Assembly (NCBI GenBank): GCA_002329245.1
Contig: DCTG01000079.1
Coordinates: forward strand, 499 to 6,487
Length of the DNA: 5,989 bases
Direction: 5' to 3'
Source of the DNA: Clostridiales bacterium UBA1446
GTDB taxonomy: Bacteria; Bacillota; Clostridia; Oscillospirales; Oscillospiraceae
Each line of letters opens with the position of its first letter. The first letter of the stretch is position 1. Below the pieces are notes generated by a model. That model ran no database searches. It was not told the DNA's origin and worked only from the letters and a program-made list of their open reading frames with translations. The position numbers and the translations under genes were made by a program. Shown here piece by piece: positions 1-5,464 of this stretch.

Positions 1-21
1 GTAAGAAGCGGGGACGAAAGC

Positions 22-876
22 GTGAGCAAAAAAGTAATACTCAGCGCGGACAGCTGCTGCGATTTGAATGAAGAACTCTTACGGCGGTATGAGGTTAACC
101 GCATTCACCCTACCATTTTATTGGAGGGGAAGGAATATACCGACTGCGTAGACATCTTCCCAGAGGATTTGTACAAGGCCTATTGGGAGCGCGGGGTCAT
201 GCCCAAAACCACGGCGATCAACACCGGAGAGTATCTGGATTATTTCCGGAAATGGACGGAACAGGGATACGAAGTGGTGCACCTGTGCATCGGCTCGGGT
301 TTTTCCGCCTGCTATCAGTACTGCCGCCTCGCGGCGGAAGAATTGGGCGGAGTATACCCCGTCGATACGCGCAACCTCTCCGGCGGAGTCGGTCTTCTGA
401 CCGTGGAGGCCGGCAAACGGATCGCGGAGGGAAAACCGGCCGGGCAGGTTGCCGAGGAAGTGACGGAGCTCACGTCCAAGGTGCAGTGCAGCTTTATCTT
501 GGATACGCTCGATTTCATGCGGGCGGGCGGAAGATGCTCCTCCGTGGCCGCCTTGGGCGCGAATATTCTGAAGCTGAAACCCACGATTATAGTCAACAAC
601 AGAGAAAGCACCATGGAGGTCGGCAAGAAATACAGGGGGAACTTAGACAAGGTTCTGCTTCAGTACGCCGGCGACCGCCTGAGCAATTTTGACCGCATCA
701 AAGAGGACCTTGTCCTGATTACGCATTCGGGAAGCTGCGATGAGAACCTGAAGTTGGTGAGTGATTTCCTGCGGGAGAGAGCTCTCTTTCGCGAGATACA
801 GATTACGCGGGCAAGCTGCATGATTTCGTGCCACTGCGGCCCGGAAACTCTGGGCGTCCTCTTTATGACCGAGTAA
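22..876 (+). CDS. DegV family fatty-acid-binding protein
   Basis: 284-residue DegV-family protein, the usual length for the family. Members bind a fatty acid between two domains; in some Firmicutes they act as FakB, presenting the acyl chain to the kinase FakA. Visible family landmarks are ADSCCDL (residues 9-15, the usual ADS/TDS-x-x-DL start), PKTTAINTGEY (61-71), IGSGFSACYQ (90-99, matching the SSGLSGTYQ-type lipid-head loop), DTLDFMRAGGR (161-171), LKPTIIVNNR (185-194) and HCGPETLGVLF (271-281, matching the HxGPG-type segment). The start is GTG at 22, with a GGGGA Shine-Dalgarno-like run at 10-14 and 7 bases between; the frame is open to the window edge, so a more upstream start cannot be excluded. 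It has 12 cysteines, many for a cytosolic protein of this size. A terminator follows directly, so the gene ends its transcript. No fakA-like gene is visible, so the FakB role is unproven. Confidence 0.93.
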   Translation: MSKKVILSADSCCDLNEELLRRYEVNRIHPTILLEGKEYTDCVDIFPEDLYKAYWERGVMPKTTAINTGEYLDYFRKWTEQGYEVVHLCIGSGFSACYQYCRLAAEELGGVYPVDTRNLSGGVGLLTVEAGKRIAEGKPAGQVAEEVTELTSKVQCSFILDTLDFMRAGGRCSSVAALGANILKLKPTIIVNNRESTMEVGKKYRGNLDKVLLQYAGDRLSNFDRIKEDLVLITHSGSCDENLKLVSDFLRERALFREIQITRASCMISCHCGPETLGVLFMTE

Positions 877-900
877 GCCGGACGAAAAAACAAGACAGTA

Positions 901-944
901 AGGCGCGCCCTTCCCGTTTTCAAAACGGAAGCGGCGCGCCTTTT
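901..944 (+). terminator. Rho-independent terminator after the DegV gene
   Basis: A perfect 9-bp GC-rich stem pairs 901-909 (AGGCGCGCC) with 933-941 (GGCGCGCCT). An upper stem (CCGTTTT / AAAACGG around 914-928, with one bulge) sits above it and TTTT follows at 941-944. It begins 24 bases after the DegV stop codon. The T-run is short but the stem is very stable. Confidence 0.85.
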
Positions 945-1067
945 CATCCAAGAGTGATCGCATCGCCTGCAGGCGGGATATGAGGGGCTTCCCGCGGGCG
1001 TGGTTCGCGCCCGACATAGAATTTGAAAAAAACATCCGCGTCTGCCGGGAAGGTTGTCTGTGTCGTA

Positions 1068-1096
1068 TTCCAAATTATAGAATATGGTGATATAAT
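1068..1096 (+). promoter_or_regulatory. Extended -10 promoter for the glycosyltransferase transcript
   Basis: TGATATAAT at 1088-1096 is a perfect extended -10 (TGn followed by TATAAT). The -35 position 17 bp upstream, TTCCAA (1068-1073), matches the consensus only partly, which extended -10 promoters tolerate. The predicted start near 1103 gives a leader of about 255 nt before the glycosyltransferase. A second -10-like hexamer on the opposite strand (ATTATA at 1074-1079) faces it. Confidence 0.6.
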
Positions 1097-1109
1097 GTGA
1101 AATAAATAT

Positions 1110-1134
1110 CGCGCCGCCCTCTCCGGGGCGCGCG
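1110..1134 (+). other. GC hairpin at the 5' end of the glycosyltransferase leader
   Basis: CGCGC (1110-1114) pairs with GCGCG (1130-1134); after one bulged C, GCCC (1116-1119) pairs with GGGC (1126-1129), leaving a 6-base loop. It lies within about 10 bases of the predicted transcription start and is followed by an A-rich stretch and AAAGGAG, not by T residues. It is therefore not a terminator; it could be a 5'-stabilising stem or part of a larger leader fold. Confidence 0.45.
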
Positions 1135-1166
1135 CTGAAAAAAGGAGTGTGTGCCGGAGTCGTCCT

Positions 1167-1277
1167 ATGGCTAAATCCGATGGCTTTAAGGCTGCCCTTA
1201 GACACAATAGAATCCGTCGGCCCTCTGCGCCGGCGCGCGAACGGGCATACCGTTTCCGGCGCAACAGAAGGCGCTGA
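1167..1277 (+). CDS. Possible 36-residue arginine-rich leader peptide
   Basis: ATG at 1167 opens a 36-codon frame ending in TGA (1275-1277). A GGAG at 1156-1159 lies 7 bases before the ATG, an acceptable ribosome binding site. The product is strongly basic: about 13 arginines and 2 lysines, with few acidic residues, starting MAKSDGFKAALRHN and ending in an RRNRRR tail. It lies inside the predicted leader of the glycosyltransferase mRNA, 80 bases before that gene. I recognise no family. Against it: several AGA/AGG codons, which the confident genes use less, and GC-rich DNA readily gives arginine-rich chance frames. It could be a leader peptide, an unknown small protein, or chance. Confidence 0.22.
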   Translation: MAKSDGFKAALRHNRIRRPSAPARERAYRFRRNRRR

Positions 1278-1357
1278 CGTAAAACGGACAAGTCGGCAAA
1301 ATCTCCGCCGAAGACAAACGGACCTGCTTCGCAATCCGGACGGACAGAGGGGGTTTT

Positions 1358-2545
1358 ATGGACACGAGACTGAAAATCGGATTTTTTATTGATACCTATT
1401 TCCCGATGGTGGACGGCGTCATCATGACGGTTGACAACTACGCAAAGCGCCTGTCACCCGTCGCGGATGTGACGGTGTTCACAACGGTAACGGATAAGCA
1501 TTATATCGACGCCCATAATTACCGCGTGGTGCGCAGCCGGTCGGTTTCGCTCAAAGGCAGCGACTACCGTATGCCTCTGCCCGAATTGGACTTTCATTTT
1601 ATAAGCGAATTGAAACGGGCAAAGCTCGATATCATTCATATTCATTCGCCCTTCGCAATCGGAAAAGCCGGCATGCGTTACGCGAAAGAGCACGGCATCC
1701 CCGTGGTTGCGACCATCCACAGCCAGTATAAGCTCGAATTTCTCCGCGCGCTCAAGTACGAAGCGCTGGCTTCCGTGGCGCTTCGCAACATGATGCGGCT
1801 GTTTGAAGAGGCGGATGAATGCTGGGCGCCCCACGCGGAGATGGCGAGGGTATATCGGGAGGAATACGGCGGCAGGCATATTCCCACCATCCGCGGGAAC
1901 GCGACGGATATGCTCCCGTGCAAAGACCGGGCCGCCGGGCGGGCTTTTGTCAATCGGGAATGCGGACTGTCAGAAAACGATACGGTCTTTCTGTTCGTCG
2001 GCCGCCTGAATCTGCTGAAAAACATCCTTTTTATCGTAGACGCGCTGAAGTTGGTCCGGGAAATGAGCGACATTCCATTTAAAATGCTTTTTGTGGGAGC
2101 GGGGCAGGACGAGGATAAGCTCCGAAAGCGGATCGAGGAAACGGGAATGGGAGATTCCATCCTTCTGTGCGGCAGGGTTGACGACCGGGAAGAGCTGGCG
2201 TGCTTCTATGCAAGGGCGGACCTCTTTCTCTTTCCTTCTCTTTTCGACACCTATTCCTTGGTGCAAATCGAAGCTGCTTCCCAAAAGACGCCCGCCCTGT
2301 TCATCAAAGGCTCTGTGACCGGATCCGTGGTGCAGGACAATGTGAACGGGTTTTTGGCGGAAAACTCCGAATCGCGTTACGCGCAGCGGATTATTGAAAT
2401 CATGAAGGACGACGCGCTTCGCGGCAGCGTTTCCGAAGGGGCGTATCGCGACCTTTACAGGACGTGGGACAACGAAGTGGAGGCGGCGTATCAGGATTAC
2501 CGGCGCCTTGTATCCCGGTTGAAGCAGGAAAGAATATGTAAGTAG
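1358..2545 (+). CDS. Glycosyltransferase family 4 type protein
   Basis: 395 residues, full length for a GT-B fold retaining glycosyltransferase of the GT4 type, which moves a sugar from a nucleotide donor to a lipid or glycan acceptor at the inner membrane face. The N-terminal acceptor domain shows IGFFIDTYFPMVDGV (7-21, the glycine-containing loop), HIHSPF (94-99) and ATIHSQYKLEF (118-128). The C-terminal donor domain shows VGRLNLLKN (214-222, the usual GRL..KN), FVGAGQDEDKL (245-255) and FLFPSLFDTYSLVQIEAAS (290-308). The usual EX7E pair appears as D297-x7-E305, a substitution known in a Firmicutes subgroup. There is no signal peptide or membrane segment. The order resembles diacylglycerol glucosyltransferases, but the acceptor cannot be read from sequence. 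AGAGGGGG at 1346-1353 supports the ATG at 1358. It appears monocistronic: its own promoter lies at 1068-1096 and a new promoter follows at 2634. Confidence 0.88.
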   Translation: MDTRLKIGFFIDTYFPMVDGVIMTVDNYAKRLSPVADVTVFTTVTDKHYIDAHNYRVVRSRSVSLKGSDYRMPLPELDFHFISELKRAKLDIIHIHSPFAIGKAGMRYAKEHGIPVVATIHSQYKLEFLRALKYEALASVALRNMMRLFEEADECWAPHAEMARVYREEYGGRHIPTIRGNATDMLPCKDRAAGRAFVNRECGLSENDTVFLFVGRLNLLKNILFIVDALKLVREMSDIPFKMLFVGAGQDEDKLRKRIEETGMGDSILLCGRVDDREELACFYARADLFLFPSLFDTYSLVQIEAASQKTPALFIKGSVTGSVVQDNVNGFLAENSESRYAQRIIEIMKDDALRGSVSEGAYRDLYRTWDNEVEAAYQDYRRLVSRLKQERICK

Positions 2546-2584
2546 GGATCGTAGCAGCGCTTTCGAAGCCAATCGGCTAAGCAG

Positions 2585-2620
2585 AAACAGGAAAACTTAT
2601 CCGTTTTTTAATCTGTTTTT
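2585..2620 (+). terminator. Weak AT-rich terminator candidate after the glycosyltransferase
   Basis: AAACAG (2585-2590) pairs with CTGTTT (2613-2618), and inside it AAAAC (2592-2596) pairs with GTTTT (2603-2607) around a 6-base loop. A T-run ends at 2620, but part of it is used by the stem. It lies between the glycosyltransferase stop and the next promoter. The stem is weak and could form by chance in this T-rich stretch. Confidence 0.3.
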
Positions 2621-2633
2621 CATGTTTCTCAAA

Positions 2634-2661
2634 TTGTCCTTGAAGGATTCTCTGTTATGCT
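2634..2661 (+). promoter_or_regulatory. Sigma-A promoter of the DUF4342-regulator-kinase operon
   Basis: TTGTCC (2634-2639, 4 of 6 consensus) is followed after 16 bp by TATGCT (2656-2661, 4 of 6), preceded by TG at 2653-2654 as in an extended -10. The predicted start near 2668 gives a short leader of about 28 nt. Two dyads overlap it: TCCTTGAAGGA (2637-2647) in the -35/-10 spacer, and a 10-bp inverted repeat (2647-2656 / 2671-2680) overlapping the -10, so regulation is likely. Confidence 0.65.
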
Positions 2662-2680
2662 ACCATCAGCAACAGAGAAT
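2647..2680. promoter_or_regulatory. Perfect 10-bp inverted repeat over the -10 (operator candidate)
   Basis: ATTCTCTGTT (2647-2656) is the exact reverse complement of AACAGAGAAT (2671-2680), with 14 bases between. The left arm runs into the -10 hexamer and the right arm ends at the Shine-Dalgarno sequence. Since the left arm lies before the predicted transcription start, the repeat most likely acts as DNA, as a repressor or regulator site; if transcription starts further upstream it could form an RNA hairpin next to the ribosome binding site. Confidence 0.55.
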
Positions 2681-2687
2681 AAGGAGG
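2681..2687 (+). promoter_or_regulatory. Ribosome binding site that decides the DUF4342 start
   Basis: AAGGAGG at 2681-2687 precedes two ATGs. The one at 2692 (spacing 4) leads to a short meaningless frame; the one at 2696 (spacing 8) opens the real gene, so 2696 is chosen. Confidence 0.85.
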
Positions 2688-2695
2688 AATCATGA

Positions 2696-3229
2696 ATGGT
2701 AACGCTAGAACAAGTAGAACGCCTTCGCGAAAAAACGCATGTCAGCTTCGAAGACGCAAAAGCAGCCCTTGAGGCATCGAACGGAGACCTTTTGGACGCG
2801 ATCATTTACCTCGAAAAGCAGGGCAAGGTGGCGCCCCCCGCCGGCGGCGGCTATTACAGCAGCAAGGATACTTCCTTAGAGGAGAAGAAGGACGGGAGCG
2901 AGAAGCGCGAAAAACACGGGGAGAGCTTCGGCGACATGATGCGGCGCTTTTTCCGGTTTTGCTGCGGTCTTCTGAACAAAGGCAACAACAATTATTTGGA
3001 AGCGCATCGTTCGGGCGGCCCCTCGTTTTCCCTTCCGGTTACCGTAGTCATCGTGCTTGCCGTTTTCTTCTTCTGGGTCGTCGTCCCGCTGTTCATCATC
3101 AGTCTCTTCTTTGGGTTCCGCTACCGCTTCAGCGGGAGCGACTTAGGTAAGGAATCTGTCAACAAGGTCATGGACACCGCATCAAATACCGTGGATGAAA
3201 TCAAGCGATCCTTCGGCGGAGAGCAATAA
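2696..3229 (+). CDS. DUF4342-type membrane protein with N-terminal UBA-like domain
   Basis: 177 residues in three parts. Residues 1-42 (LEQVERLREKTHVSFEDAKA and on to DAIIYLEKQGK) match the UBA-like three-helix fold of the nascent-polypeptide-associated and EF-Ts type found in DUF4342 proteins; the following GGGYYSSKD (50-58) is typical of that family. Residues 58-86 are a highly charged linker. Residues 112-140 form one long hydrophobic membrane segment (LPVTVVIVLAVFFFWVVVPL and on). Residues 148-173 look amphipathic and charged. No signal peptide is seen, so the UBA-like part is probably cytoplasmic; full topology is not certain. The molecular role is unknown. It is the first gene of an operon with a two-component system, 36 bases before the response regulator, which suggests that it senses, modulates or carries out the response. 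Family assignment is from memory of its pattern. Confidence 0.82.
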   Translation: MVTLEQVERLREKTHVSFEDAKAALEASNGDLLDAIIYLEKQGKVAPPAGGGYYSSKDTSLEEKKDGSEKREKHGESFGDMMRRFFRFCCGLLNKGNNNYLEAHRSGGPSFSLPVTVVIVLAVFFFWVVVPLFIISLFFGFRYRFSGSDLGKESVNKVMDTASNTVDEIKRSFGGEQ

Positions 3230-3233
3230 GTAA

Positions 3234-3250
3234 GGCCGGCGCGGCCGGCC
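3234..3250 (+). other. Intra-operon GC hairpin before the response regulator
   Basis: GGCCGGC (3234-3240) pairs perfectly with GCCGGCC (3244-3250) around a 3-base loop. It occupies almost half of the 36-base gap between the DUF4342 gene and the response regulator. No T-run follows, so it should not end transcription. It may protect the 3' end of a processed upstream message or affect loading at the weak GAGGG site at 3258-3262. Confidence 0.45.
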
Positions 3251-3265
3251 GGGACGCGAGGGCTT

Positions 3266-3943
3266 ATGGGAGCAAAGATTTTACTGATTGAAGATGAGGA
3301 AAAGATAGCCCGCTTTGTGGAGCTGGAGCTCTGCTATGAGGGATATACCGTAACGAAAGCCCTGAACGGTAGAACCGGGTGCGAGCTTGCCCTGTCGGAA
3401 TCATTCGATTTGATTCTGCTGGATATCATGCTGCCCGAACTCAACGGTGTGGAAGTGCTGCGGCGGCTGCGCCGCAGCTCTTCCGTTCCCGTCATTATGC
3501 TGACGGCGCGCGACAGCGTGTCGGATAAGGTTTCCGGTCTGGACCTTGGCGCGGATGATTACATTACGAAACCGTTCGCGATCGAGGAGCTGCTTGCGCG
3601 GATCCGCGCCGCGCTGCGGAAGAGCGCTGTCAGGCCGGACGGTGATATTTTATCGGCCGGTCCCCTTCGTCTCGACCCGAAGCGCCGTACCGTAACGGTT
3701 GACGAAAACCCGGTGGAGCTGACCAAGCGGGAGTTTGATCTGTTGCACTATCTCTTAAAAAACAAGGGGCTTGTCCTCACGCGCGAGGCGCTTTTGGAGC
3801 ATGTGTGGGATTACGATTTCGACGGGGGGACAAACGCCGTCGACGTGTACATCCGTTTTCTGCGGGGAAAAATCGACGAAACATATGGCCTGAAGCTGAT
3901 CCATACCGTGCGCGGCGTAGGATATGTAGTCAAAGATGAGTAA
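3266..3943 (+). CDS. OmpR/PhoB family response regulator
   Basis: 225 residues, the standard length. The receiver domain (about 4-117) has the acidic pair D10/E11, phosphoacceptor D53 in LLDIMLPELNG, T80 in MLTARD, Y99 and K102 in ADDYITKPF, so all switch residues are present. The winged-helix DNA-binding domain (about 130-223) shows ELTKREFDLLHYLLKNKG (151-168), VLTREALLEHVWD (170-182), the recognition-helix segment NAVDVYIRFLRGKID (190-204) and TVRGVGYVV (214-222). It is a cytosolic transcription factor, activated by phosphoryl transfer from the kinase encoded directly downstream. The SD is weak (GAGGG, 3258-3262, 3 bases before ATG), so expression may depend partly on coupling to the upstream gene. 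The specific ortholog (ArlR-, CssR- or MprA-like) cannot be fixed from sequence alone. Confidence 0.96.
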   Translation: MGAKILLIEDEEKIARFVELELCYEGYTVTKALNGRTGCELALSESFDLILLDIMLPELNGVEVLRRLRRSSSVPVIMLTARDSVSDKVSGLDLGADDYITKPFAIEELLARIRAALRKSAVRPDGDILSAGPLRLDPKRRTVTVDENPVELTKREFDLLHYLLKNKGLVLTREALLEHVWDYDFDGGTNAVDVYIRFLRGKIDETYGLKLIHTVRGVGYVVKDE

Positions 3944-5411
3944 GAATAAAAAAACCGCTCCGGAGCCTTTGAAGGTACGAAACTCCCTCGCGCGGAAACT
4001 GAGCTCGCGGCTTTTTTTTCGCCTGTTGGGGATATTTCTGTCGCTTGACATCATGATCTGCCTTATAACCGGGGTTTTTCTGATCGGTTACGGCGAACGG
4101 AAGGCGGACGCCGCCGCCAGGATGCTCAAAGACAGCCTCTCTCCCGACGCCGCGCAGACAGTGCAGCAAGCGATACCGGGAATTCGTGTGGAAACCGTTT
4201 CGTCCGTGCCGGACGGAATAATTGTCCCGTTGCCGTTTTCCTATCCGCTTCCGGAAGAGACGAGAACCTCCGTTCGCAGCGCGGAACTGAAAGAAGAGGC
4301 CGGCGCCGGTTATTTCGATAGGTTAAACGGCGCGGTCTACCTTGTTTATTATGACGCCGGCATCTACGAATATAAAATTTCCGTTGCGCTCGGCACCTTT
4401 TTCTATTATTTCCGGTACGCGCTGTGCGTCCTTCTCGTGTACGAGTTTCTTGTGCTTCTCTCCCGAATCACCAAGGACAGAAGAATGGTGACTAGGACGC
4501 TGGATCCCATTGCCGAGCTCGCGGAAGCGGCGAAAAGCCTCAACCGGGCCGGCAGCCGGTTCGACCCGGATAAAATGGCGGCGCTTGCGGGCAAGCTGGA
4601 AGGGATCAACGCCGCCCGGCTGGACACCCGGCTGCAGGTGGATGAAACCCAGGTGGAGCTTAAGAATTTAGCGATGGCCATCAACAGCATGCTTGACAGA
4701 ATCAACGAGGCTTACCGGGCTCAGGTCCGCTTTGTCTCCGACGCGTCCCACGAGCTGCGCACGCCCATTTCCGTAATCCAGGGGTACGCGAATCTATTGG
4801 ACCGCTGGGGCAAAAACGACGAAAAAACGCTCCAGGAATCCATCAACGCGATCAAGGACGAAGCGGCCAATATGAAGGAGCTGATCGAACAGCTTTTATT
4901 CTTGGCCCGCGGGGACAACAATACCATCACGCTGCAGCTGGAGAAGTTCAGCCTGAAAGACCTTGCCGAAGAGGTCGTAAATGAAACCCGGATGATCGAC
5001 ACAACCCACCGTTTCGAAGTCAGGTCTTCGGAGGTATGCGTAAACGCGGACCGCGCGCTCATCAAGCAGGCTCTGCGCATTCTGGTTGACAACGCAATCA
5101 AGTATACCGACGCCGGGGGGACGATCACGGTGGCGACCGGTCGGGAAGGGGAACTGGCCAAACTCTCTGTAACCGACGACGGGATTGGAATCAGCCCGGA
5201 AATCGTTCCCCAGATCTTCGACAGGTTTTACCGCGCGGACGAGTCCCGCGCCCGGGCGACCGGCGGAGCTGGCCTGGGATTGTCCATCGCAAAATGGATC
5301 GTATCCCGGCACGGGGGCCACATGGAGGTGCTCAGCCGCGAAGGGATCGGAACAAAAATCGTCATCGTACTGACGGATTGCGGCGCGGAAGAGAAAACGG
5401 AGGAGCAATAG
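3936..5411 (+). CDS. Membrane sensor histidine kinase
   Basis: 491 residues. ATG at 3936 overlaps the regulator stop by 8 bases, implying translational coupling. Order: basic cytoplasmic start (1-26), membrane segment 1 (about 28-51), extracellular domain of about 100 residues (52-151) without a recognised fold, membrane segment 2 (about 153-176), HAMP-like linker with TLDPIAELAEAAKSLN (188-203) and ETQVELKNLAMAINSMLDRI (237-256), HisKA dimerisation domain with SHELRTP and phosphoacceptor H272, and an HATPase_c domain with N box ILVDNAIKYT (N386), G1 DDGIGIS (414-420), F box IFDRFYRAD (428-435 region) and G2 GGAGLGLSIAK (443-453). Every catalytic motif is intact, so it should autophosphorylate and pass the phosphate to D53 of the upstream regulator. 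The connector between the two HAMP helices is longer than usual (about 204-230). The signal is unknown. Confidence 0.95.
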   Translation: MSKNKKTAPEPLKVRNSLARKLSSRLFFRLLGIFLSLDIMICLITGVFLIGYGERKADAAARMLKDSLSPDAAQTVQQAIPGIRVETVSSVPDGIIVPLPFSYPLPEETRTSVRSAELKEEAGAGYFDRLNGAVYLVYYDAGIYEYKISVALGTFFYYFRYALCVLLVYEFLVLLSRITKDRRMVTRTLDPIAELAEAAKSLNRAGSRFDPDKMAALAGKLEGINAARLDTRLQVDETQVELKNLAMAINSMLDRINEAYRAQVRFVSDASHELRTPISVIQGYANLLDRWGKNDEKTLQESINAIKDEAANMKELIEQLLFLARGDNNTITLQLEKFSLKDLAEEVVNETRMIDTTHRFEVRSSEVCVNADRALIKQALRILVDNAIKYTDAGGTITVATGREGELAKLSVTDDGIGISPEIVPQIFDRFYRADESRARATGGAGLGLSIAKWIVSRHGGHMEVLSREGIGTKIVIVLTDCGAEEKTEEQ

Positions 5412-5439
5412 TTCTCTAAAATAACGTTTGTTTTGAGAA
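5412..5439 (+). repeat. AT-rich dyad directly behind the kinase stop codon
   Basis: TTCTC (5412-5416) pairs with GAGAA (5435-5439); after one bulged T, AAAA (5418-5421) pairs with TTTT (5431-5434), continuing through a G-T pair and two A-T pairs to a CGT loop. This gives about 12 pairs. No T-run follows, so it is a poor terminator. It could be a 3' stabilising hairpin or a protein site. Confidence 0.45.
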
Positions 5440-5457
5440 AGACAACTGTTTTATACT
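5428..5457 (+). promoter_or_regulatory. Possible plus-strand promoter downstream of the kinase
   Basis: TATACT (5452-5457) matches 5 of 6 bases of the -10 consensus; TTGTTT (5428-5433) lies 18 bp upstream as a partial -35. It would drive RNA from about 5464 to the terminator near 5599. The -10 lies in the centre of the CAACTGT / ACAGTTG inverted repeat. No plausible gene follows on this strand, so it drives either a small RNA or nothing. Confidence 0.35.
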
Positions 5458-5464
5458 ACAGTTG
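5443..5464. repeat. 7-bp inverted repeat bracketing a -10-like hexamer
   Basis: CAACTGT (5443-5449) and ACAGTTG (5458-5464) are exact reverse complements separated by TTTATACT. A third ACAGTT lies at 5552-5557. It may be a regulator site on the putative promoter or an RNA hairpin in the kinase 3' UTR. Confidence 0.45.

Larger units (their letters stand above)
945..1357. other. 413-base intergenic region / long glycosyltransferase leader
   Basis: No confident gene lies here. The left part (945-1067) holds short GC palindromes, CGCCTGCAGGCG (964-975) and CCCGCGGG (991-998), and a GGGCG/CGCCC stem (996-1000 with 1008-1012); none has a T-run and I assign them no role. The right part holds a promoter (1068-1096), a GC hairpin (1110-1134), an AAAGGAG sequence (1141-1147) with no well-spaced start behind it, and a possible small arginine-rich ORF (1167-1277). 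No known riboswitch or T-box consensus was recognised. Confidence 0.6.

Noticed and set aside
660..1334. 224-codon minus-strand open frame over the DegV end and the intergenic gap
   Set aside because: Arginine/serine-rich composition typical of an antisense frame in GC-rich DNA, overlaps the DegV gene and crosses its terminator; no domain recognised.
1147..1392. 81-codon plus-strand frame starting with GTG in the glycosyltransferase leader
   Set aside because: Its start lies inside the AAAGGAG sequence, it runs into the glycosyltransferase coding region by 35 bases in another frame, and the product has no recognisable feature.
1970..2572. 200-codon minus-strand frame opposite the glycosyltransferase
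   Set aside because: Fully antisense to a confidently identified gene and without a family match; a frame shadow.
5443..5464. Crp/Fnr binding site for the neighbouring regulator
   Set aside because: The half-sites are separated by 8 bp and their centres by 15 bp, unlike the roughly 11-bp geometry of CRP/FNR sites; kept only as an unassigned inverted repeat.
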